NCBI GenBank assembly: GCA_001580565.1
Contig: LRBF01000264.1
Coordinates: 1-64,000 of the forward strand
Reading direction: 5' to 3'
DNA: 64,000 nucleotides
Source of the DNA: Caballeronia megalochromosomata
GTDB taxonomy: Bacteria; Pseudomonadota; Gammaproteobacteria; Burkholderiales; Burkholderiaceae
Shown here: piece after piece, positions 62,996-64,000 of the stretch
Layout of the letters: every line of letters begins with the position of its first letter
Numbering within the stretch: the first letter of the stretch is position 1
The notes under the pieces: generated by a model
The model's database searches: none
Seen by the model: only the letters and a program-made list of their open reading frames with translations
Told to the model about the DNA's origin: nothing
Program-made: the position numbers and the translations under genes

Positions 62996-64000
62996 TAGTC
63001 GTGCCCCTTCCACGCAAGATCGCCCTCATGCGACAGGAATCCCGTCGCCGATTCGCTCTCCGCTTCATGACGATGATGATGCTTCGCCGCGAAGAAGTAC
63101 GCCGCCGAGGCCACCGCAAGACTCGCGAGACTCGCCATCAGTTGAGGACGCAGTTCGTGATCCGCGCCCATCGCCGCGAGCACGCCGACGATCGCCACGA
63201 CGACCGCATACGAGAGCCACGGAAAGAGCCACATCTTCAGCGTGAGACGCTCGGGCGCTTCCTTCTGGATGCGCCGGCGGATGCGGATCTGCGCGAGCGC
63301 CGTCGCGAGATAGACGAACAGCATCACCGCGCCCGACGCATTCACGAGGAACAGGAACACGCCCTGCGGCGACACGATCGCCGCGATGATCGCCACATAG
63401 CCGACGACGCTCGACAACACCACGGCGAGACGCGGCACCTTGTTCGGCGTGAGCCTGAGCAGCGACTTCGGCGCATCGCCGCGTTCGGCGAGACGGAACA
63501 GGATCCGCGAAGACACATACAGACCCGAGTTCAGCGCGGACAGCACGGCGACGAGCACGATTGCGTTCATGATGTCGGCGGCGTAGGGAATGCGCATCGT
63601 CTCCAGTGCGGCGACGAACGGCGAGTGCCCCGTCACGATGCTGCTCCACGGCACGATGCACGCGATCAGGAACATCGAGCCGACATAGAACGTGATGACG
63701 CGCAGGATCACCGAGCGCGTCATCGCTGCGACGCTTTTGGCGGGATCGTCGGATTCGGCGGCGGCGATGGTCGCGATTTCCGCGCCGCCGACCGCGAAGA
63801 TCACGGTCGGCACAGCGGCGAACACGGACATCGCGCCGAACGGCAGAAAGCCGCGATTGCCGGTGAGATGCGCCACCGCGCTGCCCGTGTGGCCGAAGCC
63901 GAGCAGATAGCCTGCGCCGATCGCGATGAACACGATGATCGCCGCAACCTTGATCGACGCGAACCAGAACTCGAATTCACCGTACGACTTGACCGAGAGC
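62995..64000 (-). CDS. Amino acid permease (AAT/APC family), 5' end outside window
   Basis: At least 335 residues of an amino acid/polyamine/choline permease; the start lies beyond position 64000. The first visible segment reads KSYGEFEFWFASIKVAAIIV, the strong AAT family signature (GabP, AnsP, ProY). PTVIFAVGGAEIATIAAAES follows. The C-terminus has a His-rich tail (AAKHHHRHEAESES). It is the first visible gene of the DadA/SBP/EutBC strand run and probably imports the amine oxidised by the DadA-like enzyme. Confidence 0.9.
   Translation of the reverse strand, partial: LSVKSYGEFEFWFASIKVAAIIVFIAIGAGYLLGFGHTGSAVAHLTGNRGFLPFGAMSVFAAVPTVIFAVGGAEIATIAAAESDDPAKSVAAMTRSVILRVITFYVGSMFLIACIVPWSSIVTGHSPFVAALETMRIPYAADIMNAIVLVAVLSALNSGLYVSSRILFRLAERGDAPKSLLRLTPNKVPRLAVVLSSVVGYVAIIAAIVSPQGVFLFLVNASGAVMLFVYLATALAQIRIRRRIQKEAPERLTLKMWLFPWLSYAVVVAIVGVLAAMGADHELRPQLMASLASLAVASAAYFFAAKHHHRHEAESESATGFLSHEGDLAWKGHD

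Overview
The window reads as accessory catabolic DNA from a high-GC betaproteobacterium, most likely Burkholderiaceae (Paraburkholderia/Caballeronia-like). Supporting signs are two short-signal general porins of the Burkholderia type, dense LysR/GntR/TetR/AraC control, and many single-pathway operons with their own transporters. I see no ribosomal, tRNA, rRNA, replication or division genes, no insertion sequences and no CRISPR array. A secondary chromosome or megaplasmid is therefore plausible, but this is inference.

Layout. (1) 1-17.2 kb: a LysR gene is divergent from a long + strand run. The run holds a CaiB-type CoA-transferase, an acyl-CoA dehydrogenase, EtfBA, an NCS1 permease, a four-gene OpuB/Osm-type quaternary-amine ABC importer, a nitrilase-family amidase, a second acyl-CoA dehydrogenase, an acyl-CoA ligase, a crotonase, an MmgE/PrpD protein and a GATase1-AraC regulator. 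It looks like CoA-dependent catabolism of a quaternary ammonium or similar acid. (2) 17.2-24 kb: a hypothetical gene, two convergent porins, a DUF4863 protein, a ProQ/FinO RNA chaperone, a small secreted protein and an aromatic-acid MFS transporter. (3) 24.3-31.5 kb: a Rieske oxygenase, glutamine-synthetase-like ligase, ferredoxin, ferredoxin reductase, gamma-glutamyl hydrolase and LysR operon, with a divergent FadR-type GntR gene. This matches the logic of aniline-type gamma-glutamylation followed by oxygenation. (4) 31.5-38.6 kb: TetR and metallo-hydrolase; CGNR regulator with an alpha/beta hydrolase, MDR and SDR operon; and small proteins (DUF1090, MEKHLA, NmrA-like).

(5) 38.9-47.1 kb: hydratase, acyl-CoA dehydrogenase, CoA-transferase and MFS on the + strand, facing LysR, CitE-like lyase and EtfAB on the - strand. 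This fits an itaconate/mesaconate/methylsuccinate route ending in pyruvate plus acetyl-CoA, with a second private ETF. (6) 47.2-51.4 kb: a GntR-UTRA regulator and a fumarase/PcaB-superfamily lyase plus DctA, separated by two striking tandem perfect palindromes. (7) 51.4-58.3 kb: a GH63-like glucosidase, a universal stress protein, a GabD homologue that lacks key catalytic residues, and ActP with its DUF485 partner. (8) 58.4-64 kb: EutC, EutB, an orphan Liv-type binding protein, a DadA-like oxidase and an amino acid permease cut by the window end.

The clusters share one theme: import of small acids and amines, activation with CoA or glutamate, oxidation through dedicated electron carriers (two ETFs, one ferredoxin pair), and delivery to central metabolism. 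The best candidates for undescribed biology are the gamma-glutamyl/Rieske operon, the degenerate GabD, and the quaternary-amine CoA cluster.
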